This document shows positions 35,113-43,570 of a DNA stretch of 64,000 nucleotides, one piece after another (the first letter of the stretch is position 1; every line of letters begins with the position of its first letter). The translations under genes and the position numbers were made by a program. The notes under the pieces are model-generated. The model had not been told where the DNA came from. It did not search any database and saw nothing but the letters and a program-made list of their open reading frames with translations. Source of the stretch: Nonomuraea jabiensis (GTDB taxonomy: Bacteria > Actinomycetota > Actinomycetes > Streptosporangiales > Streptosporangiaceae); assembly GCF_014204795.1 (NCBI RefSeq), contig NZ_JACHMB010000001.1, positions 10,676,501 through 10,740,500 on the forward strand. Direction: 5' to 3'.

Positions 35113-36383
35113 CGGCGGCCCGCCCGCCGCGGCCCGGTGAGCACCATCGCGCTCTGGAACCCGCCGAAGCCGCTGCCCACGGTGAGCACGGTGTCGAGGC
35201 CGGCGGCGTTCCTGGCGACCAGCGGGACGTAGTCGAGGTCGCACTCGGGATCGGGCTCGTGGAGGTTGGCGGTGGGCGGGATCGCGCCGTGCTCGATCGC
35301 CAGCGCGCAGGCGGCGATCTCCAGCGAGCCGATCGCGCCGAGGGAGTGGCCGATCATGGACTTGATCGAGCTGACCGGCGTCCGGTAGGCGGAGTCACCG
35401 AGGGCGCGTTTGAAGGCGGCGGTCTCGTGCCGGTCGTTCTGGCGGGTGCTGGAGCCGTGGGCGTTGACGTAACCGACCTCGTCCGGCGCGACCCGGGCCT
35501 CGTCGAGCGCGGCGCTGATCGCCGCCGCCATCTCCTTGCCATCGGGTCGCAAGCCGGTCATGTGGAAGGCGTTGCAGCGGGAGGCGAACCCCTCGATGGC
35601 GGCGTACACGTGAGCGCCCCTGGCCAGGGCCCGCTCGCGCTCCTCCAGGACGAACACCGCCGAGCCCTCGCCGAGGACGAACCCGTTGCGGGTGTTGTCG
35701 AAGGGCCTGGAGGCCGTGGCAGGCTCGTCGTTGCGCGGGGTGGTGGCCCTGATGGCGTCGAAGCAGGCCAGGGTGATGGGGGAGATCGGCGCGTCCGACG
35801 CACCGGCGATCATGGTGTCGGCCGAGCCCTCCTCGATCAGCCGGACCGCGTGACCGACCGCGTCGAGGCCCGAGGTGCAGCCGGTGGAGACGACGGTGCA
35901 CGGGCCCTGCGCCTCCACCGCCCAGCCGACCTCCGCGGCGATCGAGCTGGGCACGTAGTAGTCGTAGAGGTGTGGCACCGCGTAGTCGGGGTCCACGTGC
36001 CATTCGCGGCCGCCGTCGCTGACGACCACGTACTCCCGTTCCAGGCTGGTCGTGCACCCCACGGCGCTGCCGATGGCGACGCCGGTCCTGAACGGGTCGA
36101 GCTCCTGCGGCGCGAGCCCGCTGTCGGCCAGCGCCTGGCGGGCCGACACGACGGCGAACTGGGCCGCGCGGTCCATCCTGCGCAGCTCCTGCGGTGTCAG
36201 CCCCTCGGCGACCCCGTCGAAGTCGCATTCGGCGGCGACGGTGGAGCGGAACGGGGAGGCGTCGAAGTGGGTGATCGTCCGGGTGGCCGTGCGGCCGGAT
36301 ACGAGCAGGTCCCAGAAGGGTTTGACGCCGACGCCGCCGGGTGCGACGACGCCGATGCCGGTGATCACGGCTGTGCGGCTCAT
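35109..36383 (-). CDS. Ketosynthase alpha
   Basis: This 424-residue type II ketosynthase has the full catalytic set: VSTGCTSGLDAVGH (Cys169), NAHGSSTRQND (His) and IGHSLGAIGS (His). It catalyses decarboxylative condensation of malonyl-ACP units as a heterodimer with KS-beta. The gene starts four bases inside the hydroxyacyl-CoA dehydrogenase stop and overlaps KS-beta. No KSIII or acyltransferase for an unusual starter is seen nearby, which fits an acetate starter, though other starters cannot be excluded. Confidence 0.94.
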   Translation of the reverse strand: MSRTAVITGIGVVAPGGVGVKPFWDLLVSGRTATRTITHFDASPFRSTVAAECDFDGVAEGLTPQELRRMDRAAQFAVVSARQALADSGLAPQELDPFRTGVAIGSAVGCTTSLEREYVVVSDGGREWHVDPDYAVPHLYDYYVPSSIAAEVGWAVEAQGPCTVVSTGCTSGLDAVGHAVRLIEEGSADTMIAGASDAPISPITLACFDAIRATTPRNDEPATASRPFDNTRNGFVLGEGSAVFVLEERERALARGAHVYAAIEGFASRCNAFHMTGLRPDGKEMAAAISAALDEARVAPDEVGYVNAHGSSTRQNDRHETAAFKRALGDSAYRTPVSSIKSMIGHSLGAIGSLEIAACALAIEHGAIPPTANLHEPDPECDLDYVPLVARNAAGLDTVLTVGSGFGGFQSAMVLTGPRRAGRR

Positions 36384-37321
36384 CGGGTCGCGTCCCCCTC
36401 GCCGAGCTCGGCCAGCGCGCGCAGCACCGCCGTGTGCCTGGCGTCCCGCTCGGCGGCGAGCTGCTCGTACGTACGGCCCGCGAACGCCTGATCGGCCTGG
36501 TCGATGAGCGTGCGCACGGTCTGCTCGTCCATCGGCGGGCTGCCGAGCCCGGCCCAGCCCTTCTCCAGCCCCGCGCCCAGATGGCTGAGCCAGTGGCGCA
36601 GTCCGCCGGGACCGCCGCCGAGGTGGAAGGACTGGAAGGGCCCGACGGTGGACCAGCGCAGCCCGATCGAGTTGACCACCACGGCGTCGAGCTGCTCCAC
36701 CGTGACCACACCCGAGCGGACCAGGTGGATGCTCTCGCGCAGCAGCGCCGACTGCAGCCGGTTGGCCACGAACCCGTTGATGCCGTGGTCCAGCACGATC
36801 GGCGTCTTGCCCAGCTCCCGGTAGAACGCCACGGCCCGCTCGGCGAGCCGGGGATCGGCCCCTTCCGCGGCGACGACCTCCACCAGCGGGATGAGGTGCG
36901 CCGGGTTGAACGGATGGCCGACCAGGACCCTGCGCGGGTCGGGCAGATCGGCGCCGATGTCCTCGGGCAGGAAAGTCGAGGTGGAGCTGAGCAGCAGCGC
37001 GTCAGGCGGCGCCGCCGCGGCGACCTTGCCGAACAGCTCCCGCTTGAGCTCCAGGTTCTCCGGCGCGTTCTCCTGCACGACGTCGGCGCCGTCGAGCGCG
37101 CGGTCCAGATCCGGCTCGATCCGTAACCGCGTGACCAGTTCCTCCGGGTCGGCGCCGCCGCCCGGGATCGTGGGCGCGAACAGTTCCAGGCCCTCACGTA
37201 CGACGCGCTCGGCGTCCGCGCGGCGGCTGTTCACGCGTACCCGGAGCCCGCGGGCGAGGAACAGGGCGGTCCACCCGAGCCCTATGGTTCCCGCGCCGAT
37301 AATTGTCGCCTCAGCGGCCAT
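36380..37321 (-). CDS. 3-hydroxyacyl-CoA dehydrogenase family protein
   Basis: The protein has 313 residues with a Rossmann N-terminus (IIGAGTIGLGWTALFLARG) and the family motifs VVQENAPENLELK, LSSTSTFLP, VGHPFNPAHLIPLVEVV and NGFVANRLQSALLRE. Such enzymes interconvert 3-hydroxyacyl- and 3-ketoacyl-CoA. In aromatic polyketide clusters they have been linked to starter-unit or tailoring reductions; here the role is undetermined. It is translationally coupled to KS-alpha. A 98-base gap separates it from the exporter gene, enough for an internal promoter. Confidence 0.8.
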   Translation of the reverse strand: MAAEATIIGAGTIGLGWTALFLARGLRVRVNSRRADAERVVREGLELFAPTIPGGGADPEELVTRLRIEPDLDRALDGADVVQENAPENLELKRELFGKVAAAAPPDALLLSSTSTFLPEDIGADLPDPRRVLVGHPFNPAHLIPLVEVVAAEGADPRLAERAVAFYRELGKTPIVLDHGINGFVANRLQSALLRESIHLVRSGVVTVEQLDAVVVNSIGLRWSTVGPFQSFHLGGGPGGLRHWLSHLGAGLEKGWAGLGSPPMDEQTVRTLIDQADQAFAGRTYEQLAAERDARHTAVLRALAELGEGDATR

Positions 37322-37419
37322 GGGCCGTCACCATCCCCGATCGTTTCGGTTGCCGTACACCCGTCAGGATCACGGGCTCTCCTCGCGGTGCACTCAAGTC
37401 CAGGACGAACCAGGACAGA

Positions 37420-38823
37420 TCACTCAGAACGGCGGCGGCCTGCCATGAGGAGCGCCGGCAGCAGCGTCAGCACGGTGAACCCGATGGCCCACCAGAAGGT
37501 CCCGGAGTAGGCGTCGGCGGCCCCGCCAGGATCGCCCAGCCGCCACTGCAGCACGACCGCGAGCACGGCGGTGCCGAACGACGCGCCCAGCCGCTGGACG
37601 ATGTTGAACACGGTCGTCGCGCCCGGATAGTCCCGCTCCGGGATCCCGTAGTACGCCGCCGAGACGACGGGGATCACCGCCGCCCCCAGCCCGAGCCCGC
37701 GCACCCCCAGAGCCGGCGCGAGTACCGCCTGGTCCGCCGACGGACCGGCGAGCGCGAACGGGAGCGTGCCGGCGACGGCCAGGACGATCCCCGCCAGCAC
37801 GAGAGGCCGCGGGCCGATCCGGTCCACCAGCAGCCCGACCAGCGGCATCGCGAGCATCGCGCCGATCCCCTGGGGAGCCAGCAGCAGCCCGGCCCGCAGC
37901 GCGTCCGCACCGTGGATCCGCTCGTAGAACAGGGGCAGCACGAACATCGTCCCGAGCAGCGCGGCCTGGGTGCAGAAGACCACGGCCGAGGCCGACGACA
38001 GCGAGCGTACCCGTAACAGGCGCACGTTCACGAGCGACACGGGCCGGCGCGACGCGCGGACGACGAAGGCCAGCAGCAGGACGATCCCCGCTCCGGCGCA
38101 GCCGGACGCCACGACGTCCGGGCCGTCGGGAGCCTCCCCGACCCGCGTCAGGCCGTAGACCAGCAGCGCCATCGCGGGCGCGAGCAGCGCCAGACCGGCC
38201 ACGTCGAGCCGTCGCCCGGCGTCCCGGACGCCCCGCGGCAGCCCGCGGTGGCCGGCCACCAGCGCGACCAGGCAGATCGGCAGGTTGACGAAGAAGATCC
38301 AGCGCCACCCGAGCGTGGCGACGAGCACCCCGCCGAGTGTGGGCCCCGCGATGGGGGCGAGCTGGCCGGGCACCGCCAGGATCGCCATGGCCCGCCCGAG
38401 CCGCCGCTCTCCCGCGACCTGGGCCAGGACCGTCTGCATGACCGGGAAGATCATCCCGCCCGCCGCCCCCTGCGCCACCCTGGCCGCCACCAGGACGGGC
38501 AGCGACCAGGCCACCCCGCACAGCAGCGACCCGGCCAGGAACAGCAGCAGCGACACCGTCCAGACGGGCCGCCCACCATAGCGCTCGATCGCCCAGCCGA
38601 CGAGCGGCACCACCATGGCGAAGGCCAGCAGGTAACCGGTGCTGACGAGCTGGATGGCGGCGACCGGTGCCCCGAAGGCCCGGCCCAGGTCGGGGATCGC
38701 GACGCTGACGATGGTGGTGTCCAGCAGCGGTGCCAGCGCGCCGAGCTGGAGGATCAGCCCGACGCGCAGCAGCCGGCCGTCCACGCGGGGCGGGCCGGCC
38801 TGCGGCGCCGCCTCGTCAGGCAT
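37420..38823 (-). CDS. MFS exporter, DHA2 (EmrB/QacA) type
   Basis: This 467-residue integral membrane protein has about 14 hydrophobic helices. It opens with LAPLLDTTIVSVAIPDLGRAFG, split LAPLLDTTIVS and VAIPDLGRAFG, the DHA2 motif in helix 1. It also has GGRPVWTVSLLLFLAGSLLCG (motif A region, shortened here to GGRPVW) and PTLGGVLVATLGWRWIFFVN (motif C region: GPTLGG). It most likely exports the finished polyketide and may give self-resistance. The start overlaps the luciferase-like oxygenase gene by 8 bases. Confidence 0.87.
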   Translation of the reverse strand: MPDEAAPQAGPPRVDGRLLRVGLILQLGALAPLLDTTIVSVAIPDLGRAFGAPVAAIQLVSTGYLLAFAMVVPLVGWAIERYGGRPVWTVSLLLFLAGSLLCGVAWSLPVLVAARVAQGAAGGMIFPVMQTVLAQVAGERRLGRAMAILAVPGQLAPIAGPTLGGVLVATLGWRWIFFVNLPICLVALVAGHRGLPRGVRDAGRRLDVAGLALLAPAMALLVYGLTRVGEAPDGPDVVASGCAGAGIVLLLAFVVRASRRPVSLVNVRLLRVRSLSSASAVVFCTQAALLGTMFVLPLFYERIHGADALRAGLLLAPQGIGAMLAMPLVGLLVDRIGPRPLVLAGIVLAVAGTLPFALAGPSADQAVLAPALGVRGLGLGAAVIPVVSAAYYGIPERDYPGATTVFNIVQRLGASFGTAVLAVVLQWRLGDPGGAADAYSGTFWWAIGFTVLTLLPALLMAGRRRSE

Positions 38824-39877
38824 GCAGCTTGGGCAGCACCCGGTCGGCCAGCAGGCGCAGGGTGCGCGCCGCGTCCTGGACGTCCAGGTGCCCGGAATGG
38901 ATGCCCAGGCTGATCGTCACGTCGTCGCCGTACCAGCCGGCGATGCGCTCGAGCTGGCCGCGGACCTGTTCGGGGTCGCCCACCAGCACCTTGTCGTCCT
39001 TGAGCCGGTCGTCGAAGGTCGTCCGCGTGGTGAGGTCGGCCAGTTTCTCGTAGCCCGGGTAGGCCGCGCTGGTGGTGCCGCTCCAGGCGCGGACGGCGGC
39101 GGCGATGGCCGCGGTGTTCCGCTCCTCGTCGAAGCGCCCCTTGAGGACGGCCTGAGCGCCGTCCTCCGCCACCACGCAGGGATAGCTGAAGTGGACACGC
39201 GCCGCGCCCTCAGGATGGCCGGCCGCCGCCCAGGCGCCCCGGTAGATCGACAGGCGTTCCTGGAGCACCTCGCGCGACATCACGTTCGGCACCGTCTGCA
39301 GGTTGTAGCCGTCGGTGCCGGCCCGCTCGACCGACTCCGCGCTGCGCGCGCTGGTGACGAACACCGGCGGGTGCGGCCGCTGCACGACCCTGGGCAGCAG
39401 CGTGACGGGGCCGAACTGGTGGAAGCGCCCCTCGAACCGTACGTCCTCCTCGCTCCACAGCCGTACGCAGGCCGTCACCCCCTCGGTGAACCTGTCCCTG
39501 CTCTCGTCCAGCGGGATGCCGAAGGCGGCGAACTCGTCCGGCAGGAACGCCCGCCCGAACGCGGCGTCCAGCCGCCCGTGGGACAGGTTGTCCAGCATGG
39601 CGAGCTTGCCGGCGAGTTTGACCGGATGGGTGAAGGCGGGGATGGCCGCGCTGGTCCCGAGCCGGATCCTGCTGGTGCGGGCGGCCACGGCGGCGAGGAA
39701 GGTCACCGGGTCGGGGCTGTAGCCGCCGTAGGGAAAGAAGTAGTGCTCGACCGTCTTGACGTGCCGGAAGCCCAGATCTTCCGCCAGCTCCGCGAGGTGG
39801 AGGCACTCGTCGAAGTATTGCGGGGCCGGCTTGTCGCCGGGACCGACGGTGGGGAAGAAGACTACGCCGAACTCCAC
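38816..39877 (-). CDS. Luciferase-like flavin monooxygenase of the polyketide operon
   Basis: This 353-residue LLM-class protein has VEFGVVFFPT at the start, FRHVKTVEHYFFPYGGYSP (flavin/substrate region), IRLGTSAAIPAFTHPVKLAGKL (split IRLGTSAAI and PAFTHPVKLAGKL) and GRLDAAFGRAFLP. The GTG start overlaps the SnoaL-like gene by 16 bases. Being inside the polyketide operon, it is expected to oxidise a polyketide intermediate (hydroxylation or Baeyer-Villiger-type). Reduced FMN could come from the reductase encoded at 46916. The precise reaction is not predictable. Confidence 0.85.
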   Translation of the reverse strand: MEFGVVFFPTVGPGDKPAPQYFDECLHLAELAEDLGFRHVKTVEHYFFPYGGYSPDPVTFLAAVAARTSRIRLGTSAAIPAFTHPVKLAGKLAMLDNLSHGRLDAAFGRAFLPDEFAAFGIPLDESRDRFTEGVTACVRLWSEEDVRFEGRFHQFGPVTLLPRVVQRPHPPVFVTSARSAESVERAGTDGYNLQTVPNVMSREVLQERLSIYRGAWAAAGHPEGAARVHFSYPCVVAEDGAQAVLKGRFDEERNTAAIAAAVRAWSGTTSAAYPGYEKLADLTTRTTFDDRLKDDKVLVGDPEQVRGQLERIAGWYGDDVTISLGIHSGHLDVQDAARTLRLLADRVLPKLHA

Positions 39878-40323
39878 GGCGCCTCGCTCTCCAGCGGCCC
39901 GGCCGCGTCGTGACGGATGCTCCGGTGGCTGACCAGCCAGCCGTCGTGGTGCGGGACCAGCACGTCGTGCGCCTCCGCGCTGAGGTAGACGGCGAGCCCG
40001 CCGCCGGTCGGCGTGGACATCACCAGGGCGTAGTAGGTGGCGCCGAGCCTGCCGTCGGCCTCGTGATCGACCTCCAGCATGCCGAACCAGTGCCGGCGCT
40101 GCACCCCCTCCGCGGCGGTGGCGTCGGCGCGCTTGCGGGCGGAGGCGGCGATGGCCTCGCGGCCCTCCAGCCGCTCGCCCTTGACGACCTCCTCGAAGAC
40201 GCCGTCCTCGGTGAAGGTGGCCGCCCATTCGTCGGTCCTGCCGCGGTCGAGCAGGCGGGTCTGCCTGGCGTAGAACGCCTGGATCTCGGCGTACAGGCCG
40301 CCCGGGGAGAGGGGACGGCTCAC
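39862..40323 (-). CDS. SnoaL/NTF2-like protein
   Basis: This 153-residue alpha+beta-barrel protein has IQAFYARQTRLLDRGRTDEW, shortened to AFYARQTRLLDRG, a typical NTF2-like helix pair, then WAATFTEDGVFEE and AIAASARKRA, with strands ending HHDGWLVSHRSIRHD. In polyketide clusters this fold serves as a fourth-ring cyclase (SnoaL), hydroxylase or nuclease-like tailoring factor. The GTG start overlaps the aromatase/cyclase stop. A cyclase or oxygenase-partner role is inferred. Confidence 0.8.
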   Translation of the reverse strand: MSRPLSPGGLYAEIQAFYARQTRLLDRGRTDEWAATFTEDGVFEEVVKGERLEGREAIAASARKRADATAAEGVQRRHWFGMLEVDHEADGRLGATYYALVMSTPTGGGLAVYLSAEAHDVLVPHHDGWLVSHRSIRHDAAGPLESEAPWSSA

Positions 40324-41276
40324 GACGCCGCTCCCACGGCGCTCTCCGCGTACTTCTTCGCGTGCTCCAGCGTGGCCAGGCTGTTGCCGCTCAGCGCCCG
40401 CTGGACCCATGCGCGGGCCGTCTCGACGTCCGCGTCCTCGCCCAGGACGGAGGCGATGGCCTCCTCCTTGATGACCACCGTGTGCTCGCTGGTCGCGGTG
40501 GTGCGGCCGTCGTGCTCGGCGAAGGTCCACCGGCCGTTGTGCACCGACAGCAGCGCGGGGAGCACCTGCTGCTTGTAGACGATGGACCGGTGGGGGAAGG
40601 TGACGCGTACGGACTCTGTGGTGTGCAGGTCACCCTTGGCCGTACGCGTGTCCAGGCCGAGCACCTGGACGTGGGGCTGCACCTCGCGCAGCGAGACGCG
40701 GGCCACGTGCGGCAGCCGCTCGGCCCAGTGCTGCGCCTGGTCGACGAAGTCGAAGACGTCCCGGGCGGAGCCGGCGATCTCGACGCTGTCGGCGAAGACC
40801 AGCAGCAACCGGTCCTGGGCCGCTTCACGCTCGGCGACCTGCTTGAGCGCGGCCAGCTCCGCCTCGCTGTTGCGATCGACCGCCCGCGCGATCCACTCGG
40901 CGCCGTCCGGATCGTCGCCGACCGCCCGGTAGTCGTGATGCAGCCGGACGAGCGACTCGCCGCCCGGCAATGGTTCGATCTCCCACCGGCCGCCCATCTC
41001 GGCGACCGGAGGCTGCGACACCTCCTGGCGGAACGAGATCCGCAGCCCGGCCCGGTCCAGCTCGCGGCGGGACGTCCAGGACTTGACCGTGTCGTTGGCG
41101 GTCGCCCAGATGGTGATCCGCTCGGCGGCCCCGTCCGTCTCCAGCCGCTGGACGTGCACGGTCGGCGGGAACACGCGCGGCCAGGCGGTCACGTCGGCGA
41201 TCAGCTCGTAGACCTTCTCCGCCGGAGCCCGCACCGTGACGCGGTGCTCGGCCCGGTGCGTGCGCGGGTCGGCCAT
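40320..41276 (-). CDS. Didomain aromatase/cyclase (first of three)
   Basis: This 318-residue protein is made of two SRPBCC (START-like) domains, about 8-150 and 160-310. Segments AWPRVFPPTVHV, FRQEVSQPPVAEMGGRW, VYKQQVLPALLSVHNGRW (split VYKQQVLPAL and LSVHNGRW) and RALSGNSLATLEHAKKYAE match ActVII-like didomain enzymes. These dehydrate and aromatise the first ring after C9 ketoreduction, which fits the ketoreductase gene just upstream (12-base gap). Of the three paralogues in the window this one sits in the core operon and looks most canonical. Confidence 0.9.
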   Translation of the reverse strand: MADPRTHRAEHRVTVRAPAEKVYELIADVTAWPRVFPPTVHVQRLETDGAAERITIWATANDTVKSWTSRRELDRAGLRISFRQEVSQPPVAEMGGRWEIEPLPGGESLVRLHHDYRAVGDDPDGAEWIARAVDRNSEAELAALKQVAEREAAQDRLLLVFADSVEIAGSARDVFDFVDQAQHWAERLPHVARVSLREVQPHVQVLGLDTRTAKGDLHTTESVRVTFPHRSIVYKQQVLPALLSVHNGRWTFAEHDGRTTATSEHTVVIKEEAIASVLGEDADVETARAWVQRALSGNSLATLEHAKKYAESAVGAAS

Positions 41277-41288
41277 CTCACTCTCCTC

Positions 41289-42107
41289 TCAGTAGTTGCC
41301 CAGGCCGCCGCACACGTTCAGCGCCTGCGCGGTGATCGACGCCGCCGTGTCGGTGACCAGGTAGCCGACCAGACCGGCCACCTCGTCGGGGGTGGAGTAA
41401 CGGCCCAGCGGGATCTTGGCGTTGAACCTGGTGAGCACCTCGTCGGGCGTGGTCCCCCAGACCTCGGCGTAGCCGTTCCTGACGCGCTCGGCCATCGGGG
41501 TCTCGACGTACCCCGGGCAGACGGCGTTCACGGTGATGCCGGACTTGGCCAGCTCCAGGCCGAGCGCCTTGGTCAGGCCGATCACGCCGTGCTTCGAGGC
41601 CGAGTACGGGGCGCCGAGGACGACGCCCTGCTTGCCGCCCGTGGAGGCGATGTTGATGATCCGGCCCTGCCTCCGGGCCGCCATGCCGCCGTTGGTCAGC
41701 ACCTCGCGCGTGACCAGGAAGACGCTGTTCAGGTTGGTGTTGATGACGTCGAACCAGAGCTCGTCGGTGATCTCGGCGGTCACGCCGCCGCCGTTGCGCC
41801 CGGCATTGTTGACCAGGACGTCCACGGGGCCGTGGCGCCGCACCGCGGTCTCGACGAACGTGCGCACGTCGCCGGGGTCGCGCACGTCGGCCGGGACCCC
41901 GTCCACCGCCAGCCCCTCCTCGCGCAGCCCTTTGACCACCAGGGCGAGCTGGTCCGCCCTGCGGGCGCAGATGAAGACCTGGTGGCCGGCGGCGGCCAGC
42001 GACCTGGTCACGGCCAGGCCGATGCCGCTGGTCCCGCCGGTCACCAGCGCCAGCCTGCGCCGTGCGACCGTGGCCCCCGCAGCCCCGGTGCTGTGCTGTT
42101 CGGTCAT
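41289..42107 (-). CDS. Polyketide C9 ketoreductase (ActIII-like)
   Basis: This 272-residue SDR has VTGGTSGIGLAVTRSLA, VLVNNAGRNGGGVTAEI, NIASTGGKQGVV, the catalytic YSASKHGVIGLTKALG and VCPGYVETPMAERVR. NAGRNGGG and the long helix after it are typical of type II PKS ketoreductases such as ActKR. It reduces the C9 carbonyl of the nascent chain with NADPH. The gene lies between the oxygenase gene at 42145 and the aromatase/cyclase, completing a reducing aromatic PKS set. Confidence 0.92.
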   Translation of the reverse strand: MTEQHSTGAAGATVARRRLALVTGGTSGIGLAVTRSLAAAGHQVFICARRADQLALVVKGLREEGLAVDGVPADVRDPGDVRTFVETAVRRHGPVDVLVNNAGRNGGGVTAEITDELWFDVINTNLNSVFLVTREVLTNGGMAARRQGRIINIASTGGKQGVVLGAPYSASKHGVIGLTKALGLELAKSGITVNAVCPGYVETPMAERVRNGYAEVWGTTPDEVLTRFNAKIPLGRYSTPDEVAGLVGYLVTDTAASITAQALNVCGGLGNY

Positions 42108-42144
42108 GCCGTCTCCTCGCTTTCGCGCTGTCCCACCCCGACGG

Positions 42145-43353
42145 TCACACCCTGGCCTGGAGCCCGGCTGCCGCCCCGCTCGACTCGCGCTCGAACCGGT
42201 CCTCGGGGGAGGGGGTGAGCAGGTGGGCGGCGTACTGGAGGGCGGCGGGCTCGAAGCGCAGGGCCACGTGGCCGGCCACGCAGGAGACGTCCCGCCAGGC
42301 CCGTTGGAGGGGATCCCCGGCGGCCTGGACGCGGGTGCCCGCGCTGCGGAACAGCCGGTCGGTGGCCTCCCGCAGCAGCTCGACGGCGTACGCGCAGTCG
42401 CGGGCGTTGCGTGCCTCGTCCGGCGGGCCGCCCAGCGGGGCGCGATCGGCCGTCTCGGCGGCCCGGTTCAGCAGCAGCCGGGCCGTCTCGACCTCGGTCG
42501 CGGACCGCGCGAGCGCCAGCCGGGCGCTCTCGGCCGCGGACGCCTCCGCGCTCAGGCGGGCCCGCCACGCCTGAACGGCGGCCGTCGCGGCGCCGAGCGC
42601 GGGCCCGGCGAACAGCAGCCCGCTGACCAGCCGCAACGGCACGGCGTGACACCGCGCCGCCGGCTGCGCGGCCTCGCCCCGGTAGATCCGCTCGCGCGGC
42701 ACCGACCGGTGCTCCGGGACGAACACGTCCGTCACCGCCACCGTGTCGCTGGCGGTGGCCCGCATGCCGAGCGCCCGCCACGTGGGCCGCACCGTGTACC
42801 CGGCGCGCGGGACGGCGAAGAACCTCGCCGCGTTGCCGCCGGCGCCGTCGCCCGGGCCGGTCGGCGCGCACAGCAGGACCCAGTCGGAGAACTCGGCGCC
42901 GCTGGTGTAGGCCCACTCCCCGGTCAGCCTCCAGCCGTCGCGCTGGCGCACCGCCCGCCCGGAGGGGATGAGCCCCGCCGCGACCAGCACGTCGGGCCCG
43001 CCGCCCCACAGGTCCGCCTGCCCACTCTCCGGCAGGTACGCCCCGAGCCGCGCGGACCCCGCCGCCAGCGAGGCGCACCACGCGACGGACGCGCACCGCT
43101 CCCCCACGGCCGCGACAGCGCCGAGCAGCGCGGCGAACCCGCCCGCCGCCCCGCCGTGCCGTTCGGGGACGAAGTGGCGGGCGAAACCGGCGGCCACGAT
43201 GCCGGACACCGCCTCCTGGGCCGGCTCCCCCGACGCGTCCGCCCGCTCGGCGTGCCGCCCGGCGACGTCGGCCAGCTCGCGCACGGCCCGCTCGCCCGCC
43301 GCCACACCTCGCGCCGCAGGCTCCACGGCCGGCCCGCGTGTCCTGACGTTCAT
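42145..43353 (-). CDS. Flavin-dependent monooxygenase, acyl-CoA dehydrogenase fold
   Basis: This 402-residue protein has the acyl-CoA dehydrogenase fold: FVPERHGGAAGG, WRLTGEWAYTSGAEFSDW, GMRATASDTVAVTDVFVPE and a helical C-terminus. WAYTSG and the lack of a catalytic glutamate context match two-component FMN hydroxylases such as ActVA-ORF5 or HsaA rather than true dehydrogenases. It is the promoter-proximal gene of the long polyketide operon, with a GGGAGG ribosome site. It probably hydroxylates the aromatic core using FMNH2. Confidence 0.8.
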   Translation of the reverse strand: MNVRTRGPAVEPAARGVAAGERAVRELADVAGRHAERADASGEPAQEAVSGIVAAGFARHFVPERHGGAAGGFAALLGAVAAVGERCASVAWCASLAAGSARLGAYLPESGQADLWGGGPDVLVAAGLIPSGRAVRQRDGWRLTGEWAYTSGAEFSDWVLLCAPTGPGDGAGGNAARFFAVPRAGYTVRPTWRALGMRATASDTVAVTDVFVPEHRSVPRERIYRGEAAQPAARCHAVPLRLVSGLLFAGPALGAATAAVQAWRARLSAEASAAESARLALARSATEVETARLLLNRAAETADRAPLGGPPDEARNARDCAYAVELLREATDRLFRSAGTRVQAAGDPLQRAWRDVSCVAGHVALRFEPAALQYAAHLLTPSPEDRFERESSGAAAGLQARV

Positions 43354-43570
43354 TCCGGTCACCTCCCTCTCGCGGCACGCCCGCCGGGGCGCGCCCGAAC
43401 TCACTGTCACCGGCGTCCCTCTACCGGCGCTCAAGCGCGGGCGGATCCGGCCGCCCGTGCCGGCGGCGGGGACGGGCCGTCTCCAGTCCTTCTCCAGCAC
43501 GCGTGGACGCCGCCTCCGCGCCCACCGGCCACTCTCGGCCGGTAGACGGGACGAGAAAGGGGTGCTTCGA
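43354..43570. promoter_or_regulatory. Divergent promoter with 11-bp-phased TGGAG heptamers
   Basis: This region lies between the operon-leading oxygenase (minus) and the MycE-like methyltransferase (plus). On the minus strand TGGAGAC (43485-43479) and TGGAGAA (43496-43490) lie exactly 11 bp apart, and CGGAGGC (43518-43512) lies 22 bp further. SARP activators bind heptamer direct repeats with 11- or 22-bp spacing. No AT-rich -10 sits at the expected 8 bp, so the transcription start is uncertain. This would be the main control point for the polyketide operon. Confidence 0.5.

Noticed and set aside
37322-37419. SARP site before the hydroxyacyl-CoA dehydrogenase gene
   Set aside because: A TCCTGG repeat is present, but its spacing is 10 bp, not 11, and the core differs from the other sites.
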